From Echinococcus granulosus (taxonomy: Eukaryota > Platyhelminthes > Cestoda > Cyclophyllidea > Taeniidae): 64,000 nucleotides of DNA. A program made the translations under genes and the position numbers. Positions 1 through 11,782 of this stretch are shown here, piece after piece; within the stretch, counting starts at the first letter, position 1; each line of letters opens with the position of its first letter. Under the pieces are notes generated by a model. That model had not been told where the DNA came from and searched no databases. It worked only from the letters and a program-made list of their open reading frames with translations. Location: positions 1 to 64,000 of the forward strand of contig NW_020170450.1 in NCBI RefSeq assembly GCF_000524195.1, in the 5' to 3' direction.

Positions 1-15
1 AATTCGTCAACTCAC

Positions 16-1761
16 CATTTTGGGTAAAATCCACGGTCACCGTCAGAAGTGAGCTATTGTTACCCCTAAATATGCTGCCACCTTCTACGTTAGATCGTAT
101 AGGGAATTTTGCCCGAAAAACTCGCAAATTTGAAGTTTCGTTTATTTTCATGTCAGCTGCAAAATTAAATAGTAGCATGGGCTCAGAGAAAGCGCTTCAA
201 AATATCGCAAATCTGAATGAGGTCTTCAATAAACAGTAAAACCTCAGTTACCAAAATATTTGAAAATGGTTTTATCAACTTTCACTGCCCATCTGAGTAG
301 GCTGTGCAGCACCCTTATCAAAGCCACAAATACAAACAATGTTTTCTTAATTTTGATTCTGTTGTGCTCACTGCAAATGTCGGTGACATTCCACTCGAGT
401 TTAACTCCTCTCCATACACAGGCCAGCTGTCCGTTCGCACCAAGCAGAGTCTATTTGAAATACTTATGCACCATTTAAAATCTTAATCACCGTAGTATGC
501 TCATTAAATTCCAGTTTATACAAATATTCTGCAATAATTACGTGCATAAAGGTAAATAATCATTGAAGAATTTGATTTACCCATCCATTGCTACCTGCTC
601 CACCAATTGCAAAATTAATTTGATGGGACTCTTGGCCCTTGACAAAGCGTGAGAGTGGAAACCACGTCTGCACATCGAATTCATCTGTTATTTGAAACTT
701 TGAAACTCGTGTTAAGACAGCTAAAGATGTTCACTTCGATACCTTCTGCAGGTGGTGACAAATTACAGTATGGTAGGAATAGTGTAGTTGAAAGAGGAGT
801 GTCAAATTCCTGACCCTCGAAAACATCGAGCCTCTTCTGCAAAGTTACTTCATCTACGGTGATGTAAACAGTCTATAATTGAAAAAGTATGAGGAATGTG
901 AATGACATTCGAAAGATGATTCACTTGCAGAAGGGTATTCAATTGTTATTTCTCCTGTTTATCCGGGCTTTCCTTTAAATACGTTACAAATCATTTAAAT
1001 TTTGCATTGTTTTTGAGCGGAACAGTTTATATCAGGGGTTAAGCTGACAATGGGTAGAAGAGATTCCATTCAAAGTCAAGTAACGTGCGAAATAATCCAT
1101 ATCATGTGTAGCATGGGTAGAATATAAGTTAAGTGGACGAGTCCCACTTTTCTGTAATGAGTGGAAATGAAGATAACATATGTCAAATCATTAGGAGACT
1201 GCTTAAAATGTGCAGGAATAAGTGAAATGAGACATGCTTTTCTCCTCTCTGCATAGACTGCCCCAAACTGTATTATTGACCATGCATTTGTCATCTTCAA
1301 TCGTCAAGTTACCCGTTGATTCTTTGCTAGTATCGACTGCTGCCCAAATGCAATTACCATTCAATCTGTTTATATTAGCCCAAGTACCCAACTGTAATCA
1401 GGAGGTATATTCTGCTAAGTGAATTACTCTGCTGCGTGTACTTCCTCGTACTTCCTTTTTAAAATTTTTATGCAAACTTCACTGCATTAGTGCACTTACC
1501 CATCGTTTCTCAAACCGGAACTGCATCGTTTTCCATTGTCCCTTTGGTATTCCAACAACTCGAGATCCCCACAGCTCTATTTTTTCACCTTTTGCTAAAA
1601 ATATATCATGTTACTTTTACTAGATTAACAATATTCTAGTACAAAAGGGAGCAATAAAAAAAGGACTGATAATAATCACTAACCGGGAAATACAGTTGAA
1701 AAAGCAAATACCTACCCGTGCAGTATGCCATACAGAGCAGAACCGTCATTATCAACAGCAT
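16..1761 (-). CDS. GP50-like secreted GPI-type glycoprotein, left copy (partial, possibly broken)
   Basis: This gene reads leftward and leaves the window before its 3' exons. The exons I can place, in transcript order, are 1761-1716, 1594-1500, 1391-1238, 872-743, 684-581, 450-372 and 156-16. Exon 1 encodes a signal peptide (MLLIMTVLLCMAYC). Later exons match the right-hand copy exon by exon: ELWGSRVVG, the Cys/NNTVWGSLC segment, LFLPYCNLS, FPLSRFVKGQ, CVWRG and VTVDFTQNG. Several N-glycosylation sequons are visible (NNT, NLS, NVT, NET, NSS). The exon 3 donor is GC rather than GT, and the exon 4 acceptor AG is displaced by 2 nt relative to the right copy. Exon 3 (phase 1) and exon 4 (phase 0) therefore do not join in frame. 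All other visible junctions are phase-consistent. It may be a pseudogene, use an unseen junction, or contain a sequence error. The family name is an inference from architecture. Confidence 0.7.
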
Positions 1762-1800
1762 GGTCTCCCTCTATGCTACATGAGTAATACCCATTATGTA

Positions 1801-1839
1801 TTTATATAGATGGCCTAATCATTTGCCAAATTTAATTGG
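1801..1839 (-). promoter_or_regulatory. Core promoter of the left antigen gene (CCAAT and TATA)
   Basis: On the minus strand a CCAAT pentamer (1839-1835) is followed 26 bp later by TATATAAA (1808-1801). The TATA box ends about 40 bp before the start codon at 1761. The right copy has the same two elements at nearly the same spacing, within an otherwise diverged flank, which argues for function. Confidence 0.6.
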
Positions 1840-4605
1840 AGGCGTTCTCACGTTTCATTTGCCACAAGTGTGGTTTAGGTTTCTTGTAAGTAGGGGTCAG
1901 ATTTGCTAGGGATAAAATGCTGAATCTTACGTTGCTGTCATCGTAAAGTAAATGCTACTAGTAGAAGATAAGCACATAGTAGAATAATCTGATGATTGAA
2001 ACAAGATCTTTTGAACCATGTGACCTTTCATTCACCTTAATATTTACTAACAAAGCTTGGTAATTCACCCACAAAGCTGTAGCATCCATGCATATTTTGC
2101 TTCAATTTATTTATTTGTCGTAAGCATTTTAGTCGTCAGTTTAACCACCTCAGCAAAATGTATCATTCAAGACAGCATTCGGTGGTAAAGTCGTATATTG
2201 CACTCAAATTTAAGAGGCGAATTTGCTCCTTCAAATTGACTATGCCCACGTCCACTCACCTTGGTGTCAATTGGTCAGCGCAACTATTGTCTCAACGACA
2301 AATGCCAATCATTGTTTGCCTTGAGAGTTAAGCAAATCAGTTTTGATTTTGCATAAAAATTATTTCCATGGATGGCGAAAAAGTGGCGTAGCGAGAAATA
2401 TGAGAGGTAGCAGCCTTGGTTCGGCTGCCCATCATCTCAAAATGGTTTCGTTTCCAGCCTGAACAAACCAACTTTCTACCAGACATCAGCATCCGATGCT
2501 TTATGAAAAGCCTGTATCTGGCTGGCAGATTACTCCCCTAAGGCATGACTGAAAGGCTTTGTGCAGGTTTTCTAACTAGTCAAGTGCTGCTATCCAAGTG
2601 ATAATCTGTGCTCGTTAATATAAATCAAAGAGGTTGTCGCAAGATGTATCCAAATACACTGGCACATCTAATACTTAGATAGGGACACCACATCGTATGC
2701 GCGCAGCTCACTTTATCTATCCATCTTTAATGTGTCAATACTTACTCAGTCGTGTTGTTCGACAACTCCTCTACCAAATAATGCGTCCATAATAAAGTCA
2801 ATCAAACGTCAATCCATAATTCATTTCCACTCCGTCGCAGGAAAGGGGAAGGAGGTGCTTTCACAGCAACAGGCACTGATATTTGTGATTACACGCAGCA
2901 TATGAACGTTGAGAAACAGCGAGCAATTGATGCATGTCCTTTCATGTTGCAACAATGTGAATCGGTCTTTCTGCATTTCCTGCTCCTCTTTGACCAATTT
3001 CAGAAGTTTAATGTAGATATCTCACTAATTCCGACTATTCTTGCCTTACCTTGCAATTACATCGCATATCCACCACATGCAACTCATTTTTGCCTCCATA
3101 AGTGCATGGGCAGCTGCGTTTGCCACTTCAATGTGGGTTGAGAGTGGGATAAGTGGGGGCCTGAGCGTAAAATATGGAGTGAGGGAGAGAGCGTGACGCA
3201 AGGTGGAGGGAAATCACTAATGCCAGTATCTCCTGGTTAACTGTGATGGAAGCACGTGGGGACGAATAATTAAAGGAAGGAAGGGATATGGTGAGGACTA
3301 ACGGAGCAGATTTGCAGAAGTTGGAAGTAATGTCACTCACAGTTAATTCGGGAAGGTGGAAGATGAATGATAAGAGGCGGAGGAACAATCAACATCAGTG
3401 ACCACGCAGCATAGAAACCTCGTATCGCCATGTCTCCATCGAATTGATGCTGCGTCGTGCTGGCTCAGTACCTGAATGGGTGTCGTCTCTGGTACATCCA
3501 GGCTTGCTGGCTTACATTATCGCATTTTATTCATCTACACTCCACTTTACTTTCCTCTACTCTGATTATTCATCCATGCACCTCGACACTGATCCATCTC
3601 CTTGCTTCCATTCGGTGAAGTTGACTTTAATGTCTACATTCCTCCCCATTTCTCCCCACCTCCCTGGATGGACTGATTCGTTTTAAATATCGTTGTTTCA
3701 AGCTGCTCTAATCATGCAGGTATTTGAGACCCTAGCTTTGCTGGTACTTCTGCTTCGTGTATATATTTAGGTTGCACCTTTGTCCGAAAGTGAAGATAAC
3801 TGCTTGTGAAGTAAGGAGTTCGAATATCCGTTGCCGTGTCTAATAGGTTATTAAACAATTGCTAGGATGATTCCATGTGGATGCACTGAAATAGAGCAAA
3901 ATAAATATCAGTAATTGCCTATAAAAGCCCATTAATTAGTTGTTTGCATTCTGTGTCTGATCAAATAGACGCTGGATTGACTTACAACTTACGTTGTTTG
4001 AGAATATGGTGCAGAATGCGAATATTAGGCTAGGCTATACCAGCTCCTATATTTGCTGAAGAGAAGAACCGGATCAATGGTAGACTTCCAATGTTAGCGT
4101 CGTCATCCCTTTCTTAATTAGCCAACTGGGAGTCAGAATCGTTGACAGATCCGGCTTTTGGGGTTACTTGCAAAAGTGAATGCGACTTGACCAAAGCGTT
4201 CCTAGTTAGTTCGTTTGGGAGAGCGAATCATTCCAGGGCTGCGCACAGGCCCTGGCGTGCACCATCAAATACTCCACCTCGTACGGTTTCTCAAATTGTC
4301 ATGCCAACGTGATTGCAATTGCTTGGCTACAAATGCAAATTGATTTCGCTAATGGAAGATTATTGTCTCGAATTATTTTAGAATATGCATTATTTTGACA
4401 CTGAGAATATATTTCATCACACTTTGCAACTGCATTTACAATTTACTACCAAGCATTTTACTCGCCGAGACATCAATACACATAAACCCAAGCTCACCTA
4501 ACACCCACGTCTAAAACTTGTTTGGCCTTCTAAGAAATTTCTTATGGCGTGATGGCAGCGTGTGTAAACGTAGAGTGTGTGGCTTCACGCCCACTCTACA
4601 AATTT
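1840..4605. repeat. Left arm of the inverted duplication, non-coding part, with a ~2 kb insert
   Basis: No gene is seen here. Segments 1800-2355 and 4330-4605 are recognisable reverse complements of 5930-6480 and 5640-5910 respectively. For example, the stretch containing 'caacgacaaatgcc' near 2293 pairs with 'tttgcatttgtcgttg' near 5927. The block between about 2356 and 4330 has no counterpart in the right arm. Similarity was judged by eye; arm ends are approximate. Confidence 0.7.
2356..4330. other. Insertion of unknown type in the left arm
   Basis: About 2 kb interrupts the inverted duplication. Both ends lie at related words (left 'gcaaatcagttttgattttgc', right 'gcaaattgatttcgc'), which could be a diverged target-site duplication or the duplicated breakpoint. 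I see no transposase or reverse-transcriptase frame. Open frames at 2902-3141 (+), 3128-3388 (-) and 3444-3686 (+) show no recognisable domain. Confidence 0.45.
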
Positions 4606-5639
4606 GCTTGGTGGATATCAGCAAGCAATTCTTTTAGTGGGCATGCTTGGCAGTGTGTTTCGGTGAAATTTCCTTCTCTCTATGCAAGCACACATCATTC
4701 GCCAGGATGGTGCTTCGCTATCTCTTAACGAAGGTCCCATTCCTCGAGCATGCAGCAAATGTATTGAAACTCAGTAAGGATGGCTGGCATTTGGCTTGCA
4801 CACTAGCGCATTCGTTGTTGGTGGAGTTGTCCTGCAACACGAATGTCTGGACATTGGCATGGTCGAAGAGATGCAGAAATTACACTTCGGAAGTAGGACT
4901 GCTACCCCAACGTTGAGGTAGATGGAGAAATGAATGCATGGCTGCACCTGAAAAACCGGTCAGCAGATAATATTTGTGGTGCAATGGATTGATGATCCCT
5001 GTTGGGTAGTTTGAAAACAGAATAAATAAGTGGATTGATGCACGGATGTGGGGAAACGGAAGCAAAAGATGCTTGGTTCGGCAAAGAGATGAAAGAAGAA
5101 ACTGACTAGTTCACAGTAGGGGCTAGATTGGTGTGTGCTAGAATGAAAAGACCAGTCAGTTCTCTTTTTTCATTCACTGAGTTGTATGTAAGGTGTCGAA
5201 GTAAAGTGTGAGAAGTATTTCATTTGAGCTGTCGTGGTTGTCCAAGTGAGCGGCAGGAGAAGAGTCACTGAATACTTGCCCCACTTCACCTCATATGGGT
5301 GAACCCATCTCGAGGTTAACGAATGCCCACCACAAATGAGTTAATAAAACGGACATGTCAAATGTGACATACACCTATCATTATCTGAGCTTACGAAATA
5401 GATGAATGGCAACTGATGCATTGCCTGCATTACGTAAGCCTGCCCATGCACTTATGGAAGCAAATACGAGTTGCATGTGGTAGATATGAGATGCAATTGC
5501 AAAATAAGTCAAAAATAGTCGGAATTAGTGAGATACCTACATTCAGATGTTCGAACGTGGATAAGGAGGAGGCAAATAATAGCACATGTAAATTGTACTT
5601 CATCAGCTAATGTTTGGTGAATTTTCACACTATTTTACG
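4606..5639. other. Central spacer of the inverted duplication
   Basis: About 1 kb between the two arms, with no convincing inverted counterpart. It contains short open frames only and no recognisable gene. Confidence 0.5.
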
Positions 5640-6427
5640 TGTAGAGTGGACGTAGGCCGCACACTCTACGTTTGCTCACGCTGCCACCATGGCATAGGAA
5701 ATCTCTTAGAAGGTCATACAACTTGTGGACGTGGGCGTTAAGTAAACTTGGGTTTATGTGTCTTGATATCTCGGCGAGTAAAATGGTTGGTAGTAAAATG
5801 AAAATGAAGCAGCAGAATGTGTGAAGCACATTCTCTGTGCCATAATTTTACATATCCTAATATAAGTGGGAACAATTATCTCACACAAGCAAAATCAATT
5901 TGCATAACTGTAAAGGTGAATAAGATTTGCATTTGTCGTTGAGAGAATTGTCGCCCTGACCACTCGACGCCAAGGTGAGTGGACATGGACGCAGTCAAAT
6001 CGAGGAAGCAAATTTGCCTCTTTGATCTGAGTGCATCACATGACTTCACCCTCCGTCACAGCTTTAAATTATGCATTTTGCTGAAGTAGCTGTCCTGCCG
6101 ACTATAATCCTCAAAACGAATTCATGTAATGAAGACAAATGTAAATAGTTGATACAGCAATGAGCCGTGAAAAATCAGGTTTGTCGGGGAGCGCAAAAGG
6201 AAGTAGAAAGCACTTGATTCACGATAACTCGTTTCTATCATTAATTCCTTCTACCACTTGCTTCATCTTTGTTTTTATTATTTGTGAGTCCACCACATGA
6301 TATGCCCAGCCACACTTACATTGCAGTGACGACACTGTACCATTCGCTGCTTTCTCTTGTGCAACTCCAGCCTCTGTCTACAGGAAAGCAGAGTCGCATT
6401 TGTGCAAAATGAAGCGTGAGCAGGACT
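5640..6427. repeat. Right arm of the inverted duplication, non-coding part
   Basis: Reverse-complement homologue of 4330-4605 (inner part) and of about 1840-2355 (outer part). The paired segments include the block with 'actctacg...cacgctgcca' near 5660-5690 against 4550-4590. No gene is seen. The outer end runs directly into the promoter of the right antigen gene, so upstream DNA was duplicated together with the coding exons. Confidence 0.7.
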
Positions 6428-6467
6428 CCAATCAAATTTGCCGGATGGAAAGGAGATTTGTATATAT
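6428..6467 (+). promoter_or_regulatory. Core promoter of the right antigen gene (CCAAT and TATA)
   Basis: CCAAT at 6428-6432 is followed 28 bp later by TATATAT at 6461-6467, which ends 38 bp before the ATG at 6506. If transcription starts 25-30 bp downstream of TATA, the 5' UTR would be only about 10 nt. Spacing matches the left copy almost exactly. Confidence 0.65.
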
Positions 6468-6505
6468 GCACAACAGGCACCTCTCTAGCCACGGAGAGAG
6501 AGATC

Positions 6506-9500
6506 ATGTTGACGGTAATCGCGATTCTGCTCTGTGTGGCTTACTGCACGCGTATGTATTTACTTCGTCACACTCATTTGCCGATCATTTGTTGCTTTCA
6601 TTTGTTCTGCATTAATTGTTATTGTTTGGTAGTGCATTATTAATAAGGTAGCAGTCACATAGCGTACTTTTCACCGCAGACGAACAAAGCCTACAGCTGT
6701 GGGGATCACGAGTCATTGGAAGGCCGATGGGAAGGTCGGATGTCATGAACTATCGGATCCCTACATTCTATGTAAGTGCATTAATGCAATATCATTTCTG
6801 AAAACAATTGCACCAATTTTTTTACCTGAAAGATTAGCCCATTTATTTGATTATTCTTTCTGATTGCACCCAAGTACTCACAGTTACCAAGAGCAAAGAT
6901 TTGACGAAAAATACTTGACTACACAATAATTGGATTTAGAGTATACGTGTTTCCACTGCAAAAGGGGCTGAAGACATGTCGTTTATGGACGGCAATTGCA
7001 TAGTCAATGGCACAGTTTGGGGCAGTCCTTGCACAATGAGTAATGGTATGTCTGTTTGCATTCATTTATGTGCATTCTAAGAACTATTTTACTGATTCGA
7101 AATAAGTACTCATTAAGTTCTTTGAAAATACATAAACAGGATTTGTCTGCTAGACTTTCAATTTAACTAAGCCAATAGTAATGCGAATGATTTTGCGCGT
7201 TATTGAAGCCAAATGGAAATCCGCTCTTGTCGCTGACAGTAGAATTGCTGGTGTGAAAATCCTGGTTAATTTAAAACCACTTTATACCTGAGCGAAGTGC
7301 CAATGCGCTGAGTCTCGCGTGGGTCTAAAGAAAATCCACAATGACCAGATGGCCTAAAACCGAATCATTTGTGCAGATAATTCACCCACTAACTTTTGAC
7401 TTTTTATCTCCTCTTTCCTTTTCAACATTAGGTACAGCCACAATCACCGTGGATGACGTGAATCGACAAAAGAGTATTGATATTTATCAAGATGTGAGAT
7501 ATGACTCCCTATTTTTAACAGCCTTCTTCGTCCCATACTGCAATTTCTCACAACCTGGGAAAGGTATCAAAGTGATTAAACTCGATTAACTCCAAATCAC
7601 TTTTCAAAGGCTTGATGTCGTGACATGTTTTTAATGACAGATGAAGTTGATCTGAGGATGTCGTTCCCCCTCTCACGCTTTGTCAAAGGCCAAAAGTCCT
7701 TTCAACTCGATTTTGCCGTTGGAGGAGCAGAAAGCAACGAAGATGTAAATCAAATTCCCCAATTACTTCCTTGCTACCTACACGCTTAATCGTATTAAAA
7801 ATTTGTTAAAGTGCCCGAAATTTTACAAACACAATTTCAAATGATTGCGATTTGTTCTAATGTCACATGACTATTTTGAATAGGTTGCACTTCAGAGTGG
7901 GTCAAAAGTGATCTGCGAATGGAGAGGAGCTAACTTCACAAACACGGAATATCATAGGACCGTTTGCAGTAGGTTCAACATGTCTAAAATTTGCAAGGCG
8001 TGTTATATATTTTTGGATCTTGTAAGTGTGCATTCCAGGCAACTCAAAAGAGCACAATAAATAATAAAACTACATTAATCACACAAATAGGACTTTAAAC
8101 TCTCTTTCTTCCATTTAATTTTGCAGCCGATTTAGTGAAAAATACAAGTTCAAATCTGCGGATTTTCCGCGGAACATTTTCTATTCCACCTGGAGTGGAG
8201 TATGAAACATTTAGTTGGGTTACTACTACTTCGGGTTTGTCAGTGTCCGTGGATTATACCCAAAATGGTGAGTGGGGAAATTACGAAATTGTAGTTATAT
8301 CAGTTGTAATCAGAAATATGGATCAGCCATTCTGTCTTGGTTGAAACCTATATGAAAGCTACAAACGTTGTCTGGTCCCGTTGAATGCACTAAATGAGGC
8401 TAGAACCAGTAGACAGCTTTTGTCTCCATACATTAAGAAATGTAACTTCGGCTTCAGGCACGTCACCGGAAGTGGCGGAATGCAATCGTAAGTTCTGCCG
8501 TAACACGATTTCTCCCAAACGACCCCTTCGCCACCGGCGGCCTTTCATGCTCTTGATAAGTTCCACTTAAGCCTGCTTTTGCACAAGTGTTTTAGTTGTC
8601 TTTGTAAATATTATCTTTTAGAATACTGGGAGGCGCAGAGTACGTTACAACCCTTTGGTAAAGCATGCACGCAAGTAATAAAGATGAGCGAAGCTGCTCT
8701 AATTGAGTGTTCATCATGGCTTGACTTGATGAACGTAAATTAGGCTTCACTGTTTCAAAAAGATTTGCTGTAATGATACGCATTTTTGTATGTAAGCAAA
8801 TGTAGCTGGCCCAGCACCTAAACGCTGTGTTTTCTTGTAGCATCATCAGGAACAACATTTTCGGGTGAGTGCATAATTCACTAAATTTGCCGGCACTACC
8901 TATCAAATAACATGCTTCGACTGTGTGCCCAAATTGCGAAGGTGTAAATATTTCCGTGTCAGTTGCATTGATGCCCCAAGTTTTTGCCCATTCCGAAAAC
9001 AATTTACCGTAAATAACAAGAGCGCCGCTTAGTAAGTTGGTCGAACAACTACAAAGTTGGCAAGTTAAAACTTGGATGTGGGCATCTAAATAGATGGTTT
9101 ACTGCTACTGTTGTCTCATTTGCCCTACGTTCATCACACAGGACCTGTGCTGACCCACACCGTCGGAGGTAAGCTAAGACATGCACGGCCAATGACCTGA
9201 AAACACTCAACTCTCCCGCATGGCTCATTACACAGTCCACGAAAGTGCACATTTCCTATCATGCACTCGCTTGCATTAAATACATTTGTTCTCCAAGACT
9301 ATCAATGCGGCAGAAGAAAACAGGCTTGCATGTAACCGGCAAAGCTTTGTGAGATTTGGTGTGAATACTTCTACCAGTCTAGCAATACTCTGCTCAAAAC
9401 TCCTTTTATATCTTGCCCACTTCAAGTTCCAGGCACAAAATACTGAGCTGAGATGCTGTATTGTCGAGGTAGATGGAGCTCTGTGCTGAAATGCCCACTT

Positions 9501-9555
9501 TCGCGTTTCAGGCCTGCTCGGGTCAGTGCTTGTGCTGACGTTTGTGGGGATGTAG
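6506..9555 (+). CDS. GP50-like secreted GPI-type glycoprotein, right copy (complete, 276 aa)
   Basis: Eleven exons with mutually consistent phases: 6506-6551, 6680-6771, 6940-7045, 7432-7563, 7641-7744, 7884-7968, 8127-8267, 8458-8487, 8841-8864, 9142-9168, 9512-9555. They total 831 nt including the TAG stop. The N-terminus is a signal peptide (MLTVIAILLCVAYC). The body carries sequons NGT, NFS, NFT and NTS and scattered Cys. Three tiny exons (24-30 nt) encode a Ser/Thr/Gly linker. The last exon encodes a hydrophobic tail after Gly-Gly (LLGSVLVLTFVGM), as expected of a GPI-attachment signal. Size, signal peptide, glycosylation and GPI tail fit the tapeworm GP50 diagnostic-antigen family. That name is inferred from architecture, not from an alignment. 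The ATG at 6506 was chosen because it opens the signal peptide and matches the left copy; an upstream in-frame ATG (6416) lies before the TATA box. Confidence 0.75.
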
Positions 9556-9707
9556 CAACGCGGTGGACAAATGAAGTGCACCCTTCGGTACTACATGCAA
9601 CCGAAGGTTCTGCTCTCGCCTAACAAACTTGCCCACTTTCTTCCTCACCAGTACACATTTTTCCCTCTTCACTTTTCATATATTTATGCGCACTCCCTCC
9701 TTTGCTG

Positions 9708-9713
9708 AATAAA
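9708..9713 (+). terminator. Polyadenylation signal AATAAA of the right antigen gene
   Basis: A canonical AATAAA hexamer lies about 150 bp after the stop codon at 9553-9555. It is the first such hexamer downstream. Confidence 0.55.
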
Positions 9714-11782
9714 GTGCACTTTTATTCTTAGGGCATTTTCAATTCCTTAAAATCTGTCTTCTCTGGGCTCCTAAAATGTTTATTTACCCACACTGGTAGG
9801 AGTTAATTCACACACGTTTTGCATCGTGGTCCCTCATCACCTTTGCTTACGTAGGGTGCCCTTTTTTGTAGGTCAAGTGCGAGTGAATTCCGGTCAATCT
9901 GCTTGGATAAAAAGCCCTTGTTATACCCACAAATAATTCTCATTTAAATAATTACTTGAGAGCTATTATAGGCAAGCAATGACATTTGGTTGTTGAAGCG
10001 ATGTGGAAAACGGATGATAATTCAAATTTCAGGTAGCAATGCCGTCATTTAGAGATCACTTAGGCCAGCTTTGGTGCGGGGGCAAATTCAAAGAAATACT
10101 GGTATGCTCCAGTGATGCTGGCGTTTGTCATGTCATGCATTAAAATATTTTGTGTCCAACCCTCAATTCACCGCGTGCTATTTAAACGAGTTTGTTGGCT
10201 TGAATTAGCGGGTGTCTCACAACAGGCCACTGAATTGTCTGTGTGGTTAATGCGTGTTTGATTTGCTTATTATTTGAAATTTGTGGCATTAAGCATGACA
10301 GGATATATGAGTAGATGGATTGATAAGTGGATAGATACAAGAGAGATAATTTGCGGAAGCAACAAATGGGAAACTAGCCAATCGCGATGCCGCTGTGCTT
10401 ATCACCATGATGCCTCTGAGTCACAACTCATTAGATGCACTGAAAACTGTCAGCCACTATGCTATGCTACATCGGCGAATTTTTTGGATTTAATGCAGCC
10501 TTCAATGTTCTCACTATGTCATACGCTTAATCCTGACCATTGTGATAATTTAAGTCCCCAGTTTAGTTCATTGAGACATTGAGCCAATGTTTTGTCCATG
10601 GCTGAAGATCTGATGTCTGAGCCAACAAGTCCCACAGTAGTGTTTATGCAATATTTTTTTCTTCGGTTAGTGTGGCGCGTCAATAGCTTGTGATGATTGC
10701 CATTTGCAACTAGAGGGCAGGTCCTACTCACCGCAGATAATAGCCCTCGCCCCCAATCCCTCCGCTGTTTTCGCCATGTGCAGATTTCTGTGAGAAATTA
10801 CTTTGACTTGGAAATACGCCTTAAAACAACTAGAGCCATTTTGTCTATTGCTGTCTAAATTGGGCTAACTTCCCTCATAATTGTGTGTTTTAATAGTGGA
10901 TTAACAATCTTCTGTGTGCCAACTGTGTAACCTACTTTTATTTTGAATCGCAATAACTGTTACTAGATTACTTAAATATTAATTTATTTTCGTTTTAGCA
11001 CATAATTTTTTAAGGCACTGACGACTTGTATGCACCAAAGGGCAGCTATTTTAGGGATTCCTTCTCTCCGTTATCCTTGCACATTTTGTGTGAATTCCCT
11101 AGTTTTGAGTTCTGTAAGAAGAGTCGTAATAAATTGCAAATAAGGTAAAAGTTTGCTCGTTCTTTTTACCTCTATGCTTTTCAAGTGTATTTTGAGGTAC
11201 TTGCAATGCTAAAGAAGGAAGAAAAGTTGGTCGGTGGACAAGAAAATAGGTATACGCAAATAAAAACAAAGATGTTTAATTCCACCATCCTTCTCATTCA
11301 TTGGTGGAATCGTAACTACATCAGCACCAGTATTGACTCGAGCACAAATACAATACGAAATGAAAGAAGCTAAAGCAAAATATAAATGACGCCTGAAACG
11401 AAACCTCTTTGGTCATTTTTAATGTTTTGACTTGAGAGGATGGGGGTTATGGGAGTGCTGTCACATCTGGGAAGAAGATGTGAAAATAGAAGCCGTGGTA
11501 ACTTGTTTTTACGATTCTTGAATATAGTATAGCCGTCTTAGAATCATGAGTATGGAGAAAAGTGTGCTGTAGGGCTAAGGGAATCTATTTATCTCACCTC
11601 CAATAGCGTAGACCAGCGCAGGTCCTCTGCGATGGAAATAGGTTAAGCAGTCATTTCGCACAATGGTTGATTAATTACGCTCGAATGTGCCCACTTACAA
11701 TGTAACCAGTAGGCTAAACTATTGAATGCAAAACTCCTAATCCCCCCAATTTTAAAATGATTTACGAGTAAGTGCCTTGCAG
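9714..11782. other. Intergenic; one copy of a diverged direct repeat
   Basis: No gene could be supported. The segment 10560-10830 resembles 13480-13715 in the same orientation; both contain the word 'ctcaccgca' after a 'gggcaggtcc/gggcgggtccc' block. A possible exon at 11573-11640 resembles exon 5 of the antigen genes (LRESIYL..., against LRMSFPL...), but its donor phase does not fit the next exon. Confidence 0.4.

Noticed and set aside
8592..9002. 136-codon open frame on minus
   Set aside because: Antisense to introns and exon 9 of the right antigen gene; no counterpart in the left arm is visible and no domain is recognised.
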